Shown: positions 62,945 to 64,000 of the stretch, in pieces | Position numbering within the stretch: the stretch's first letter is position 1 | Layout of the letters: every line of letters starts with the position of its first letter | Origin: CAWDBV01 sp963800705 | Lineage (GTDB): Bacteria; Actinomycetota; Thermoleophilia; Solirubrobacterales; 70-9 | Length of the DNA stretch: 64,000 bases | Assembly: GCA_963800705.1 (NCBI GenBank) | Contig: CAWDBV010000002.1 | Span: forward strand, 248,001-312,000 | Direction: 5' to 3' | Translations under genes and position numbers: made by a program | Notes under the pieces: model-generated | Database searches by the model: none | Told to the model about the DNA's origin: nothing | What the model saw: only the letters and a program-made list of their open reading frames with translations

Positions 62945-64000
62945 CTACTGCAGCTTGAGCTTGCCTGGTGCCCGCAGCAGCTTGTTGACGGCGCCCTTGG
63001 CGTCGAAGTCGTCGATCGCCAGCACACCCTCGATCACCTTGAAGGTGGTCTCCTGTCCCTTCGCCTTGCACCTGTCGATCGTCAGCCACTGCGTGCCGCG
63101 GACGGTCGCCGAGCCGCGGGCGCCGCGAGTCGAGTAGCTGCCGGTCGTCTTGCCCCAGAGGCTGCGGCTGCTCGCCGCCTTCGATGAGCGCGCGACGGCG
63201 CTTCGGCTCGCTGTCTTCGGCTTCTTCTTGCCGCCCTTGCAGCGAAGCTTGTCGACCAGCTTCGCGTCGAGCGGCGCACCGACAGCGCCGGCCTGGCTGA
63301 CCTGGAAGAGCCCTTCCCAGAACGTGCCCTCGTCGATCGTCCCGTCGCCGCGCGCCGACTTGATCTTCGCGAAGCCGTTCTTGGCGTCGATGATCGAGCC
63401 CATCGGCAGCACCTTGATCTCCGAGATCGGTACGAAGGTGCCTCCCGGGACCTTGACGAGCACGATCCCGCCGACGGGCTCGACCGTGATCGATACGCCG
63501 TGGACGGGTTCGAGGGCCTGCACCGGTGCCTGCGCGGTGGTTGCCGGCGGCGCCGGTGGCGGATTGCCGGTCGAGATCAGACGGAGAACGCCGCAGCAGT
63601 TTGCGTAGACGTCGAAGTCGCCCCCGTCCTGATCCTCCGGGACGAGCTGCTCGGCGGTATTGAAGACGACGGCGCTGCCATCGCCCGAGTTGAGCACGTC
63701 GCTGCTGACCGGGATCGAGTTGTTGCCAAGCCCGTTCAGTCCCAGCGAGAGAATCTCGGTGTTGTTGGTGTCGTCGCGCTGGTAGACGTCGGAGACGCCG
63801 TCGGTGTCATCGGTTGGCTCGAGCGACTCGTCGGTGCGGAAGAAGACCCGGGTCCCGTCATCCGAGGCGCCGGTGAAGTTCGCGTCGTGCGGACCGCCTC
63901 CGCTGTCGAAGTCGTCGATGCTGATCTGGAAGGTGTCGCCGATGAACGGGCCGGCTAGGTGGCGCTCGAAGATGTCGGTGTGGACCGCGTCGAAGTCGGA
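62945..64000 (-). CDS. Secreted repeat protein with FecR-like C-terminal domain (5' end outside window)
   Basis: Minus-strand reading is open from the window edge to 62945 (about 350 residues). The edge-side part shows the same ~55-residue repeat as the genes at 2-5.6 kb (G-A-S-D-D-G-T-R-V-F-F-R-T, D-G-V-S-D-V-Y-Q-R). It then diverges into a Pro-rich linker and a FecR-like domain (V-K-V-P-G-G-T, late V-R-G-T-Q-W-L-T, F-K-V-I-E-G-V-L-A). It ends L-K-L-Q and lacks the C-x10-C basic tail. Partial; the start lies beyond the window. Confidence 0.75.
   Translation of the reverse strand, partial: SDFDAVHTDIFERHLAGPFIGDTFQISIDDFDSGGGPHDANFTGASDDGTRVFFRTDESLEPTDDTDGVSDVYQRDDTNNTEILSLGLNGLGNNSIPVSSDVLNSGDGSAVVFNTAEQLVPEDQDGGDFDVYANCCGVLRLISTGNPPPAPPATTAQAPVQALEPVHGVSITVEPVGGIVLVKVPGGTFVPISEIKVLPMGSIIDAKNGFAKIKSARGDGTIDEGTFWEGLFQVSQAGAVGAPLDAKLVDKLRCKGGKKKPKTASRSAVARSSKAASSRSLWGKTTGSYSTRGARGSATVRGTQWLTIDRCKAKGQETTFKVIEGVLAIDDFDAKGAVNKLLRAPGKLKLQ

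Overview
The window is about 70% G+C, with dense, short-gapped genes, frequent 1-4 nt start/stop overlaps and Ala/Gly/Glu/Arg-rich proteins. Housekeeping gene order, envelope genes and basic-tailed secreted proteins suggest a high-GC actinobacterium, most likely of the Thermoleophilia/Solirubrobacterales type. That assignment is inference; no 16S rRNA is present.

Layout. 1-7.5 kb: the 3' end of a glutamate decarboxylase gene, zwf, two translationally coupled secreted nine-repeat proteins and a GH15 glucosidase. 7.6-13.2 kb: metG, then tatD-rsmA-ispE and a DedA-PAP2 fusion with a small membrane protein. 13.3-18.4 kb: a PucR-type regulator, a secreted alpha/beta hydrolase, tRNA-Gln(UUG), a small coiled-coil membrane protein, an L,D-transpeptidase and a secreted protein. 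18.5-29.4 kb: glmU-prs, a lipoprotein, GDPD, a UbiB-type kinase, rplY, a Gly-rich ORF, pth, a histidine phosphatase, an enoyl-CoA hydratase and a large secreted beta-helix protein. 29.4-36.1 kb: mfd, a SurA/PrsA-like foldase, mazG, a frameshifted eno and an FtsB/DivIC homologue. 36.2-45 kb: four tandem paralogous polytopic membrane proteins, probably GT-C-like glycosyltransferases. 45-52.3 kb: small conserved genes, csrA, a thermonuclease, class I FBP aldolase beside an HxlR regulator, a degenerate rhomboid, an O-methyltransferase, a GNAT protein and an MBL hydrolase. 52.4-64 kb: an R2-like oxidase, a sigma/anti-sigma fusion, tRNA-Leu(UAA), aldehyde dehydrogenase, a class III adenylate cyclase, an aldo/keto reductase, a PLC-like membrane protein and a third secreted repeat protein running off the edge.

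How the genes relate. Central carbon genes (zwf, eno, class I FBA, GH15), translation and RNA maintenance (metG, rsmA, rplY, pth, two tRNAs), DNA repair (mfd) and envelope biogenesis (glmU, ispE, DedA-PAP2, L,D-transpeptidase, ftsB, the four GT-C-like proteins) are interleaved with accessory secreted proteins.

Most notable. (i) Three copies of a ~108-bp imperfect palindrome lie in frame inside the membrane-protein paralogues, at two different sites, with matching substitutions in both arms. (ii) Four secreted proteins end in a basic tail with two cysteines 10-11 residues apart. (iii) Many genes have a TANNNT hexamer 6-8 nt before the start codon, implying widespread leaderless mRNAs. (iv) CTG, and possibly ATA, start codons have ideal Shine-Dalgarno spacing. 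(v) Single-base frameshifts cluster between 34.6 and 45.8 kb, including four in eno; these may be sequence errors. No CRISPR array, insertion sequence or prophage was seen. No gene-free stretch exceeds 300 bases.
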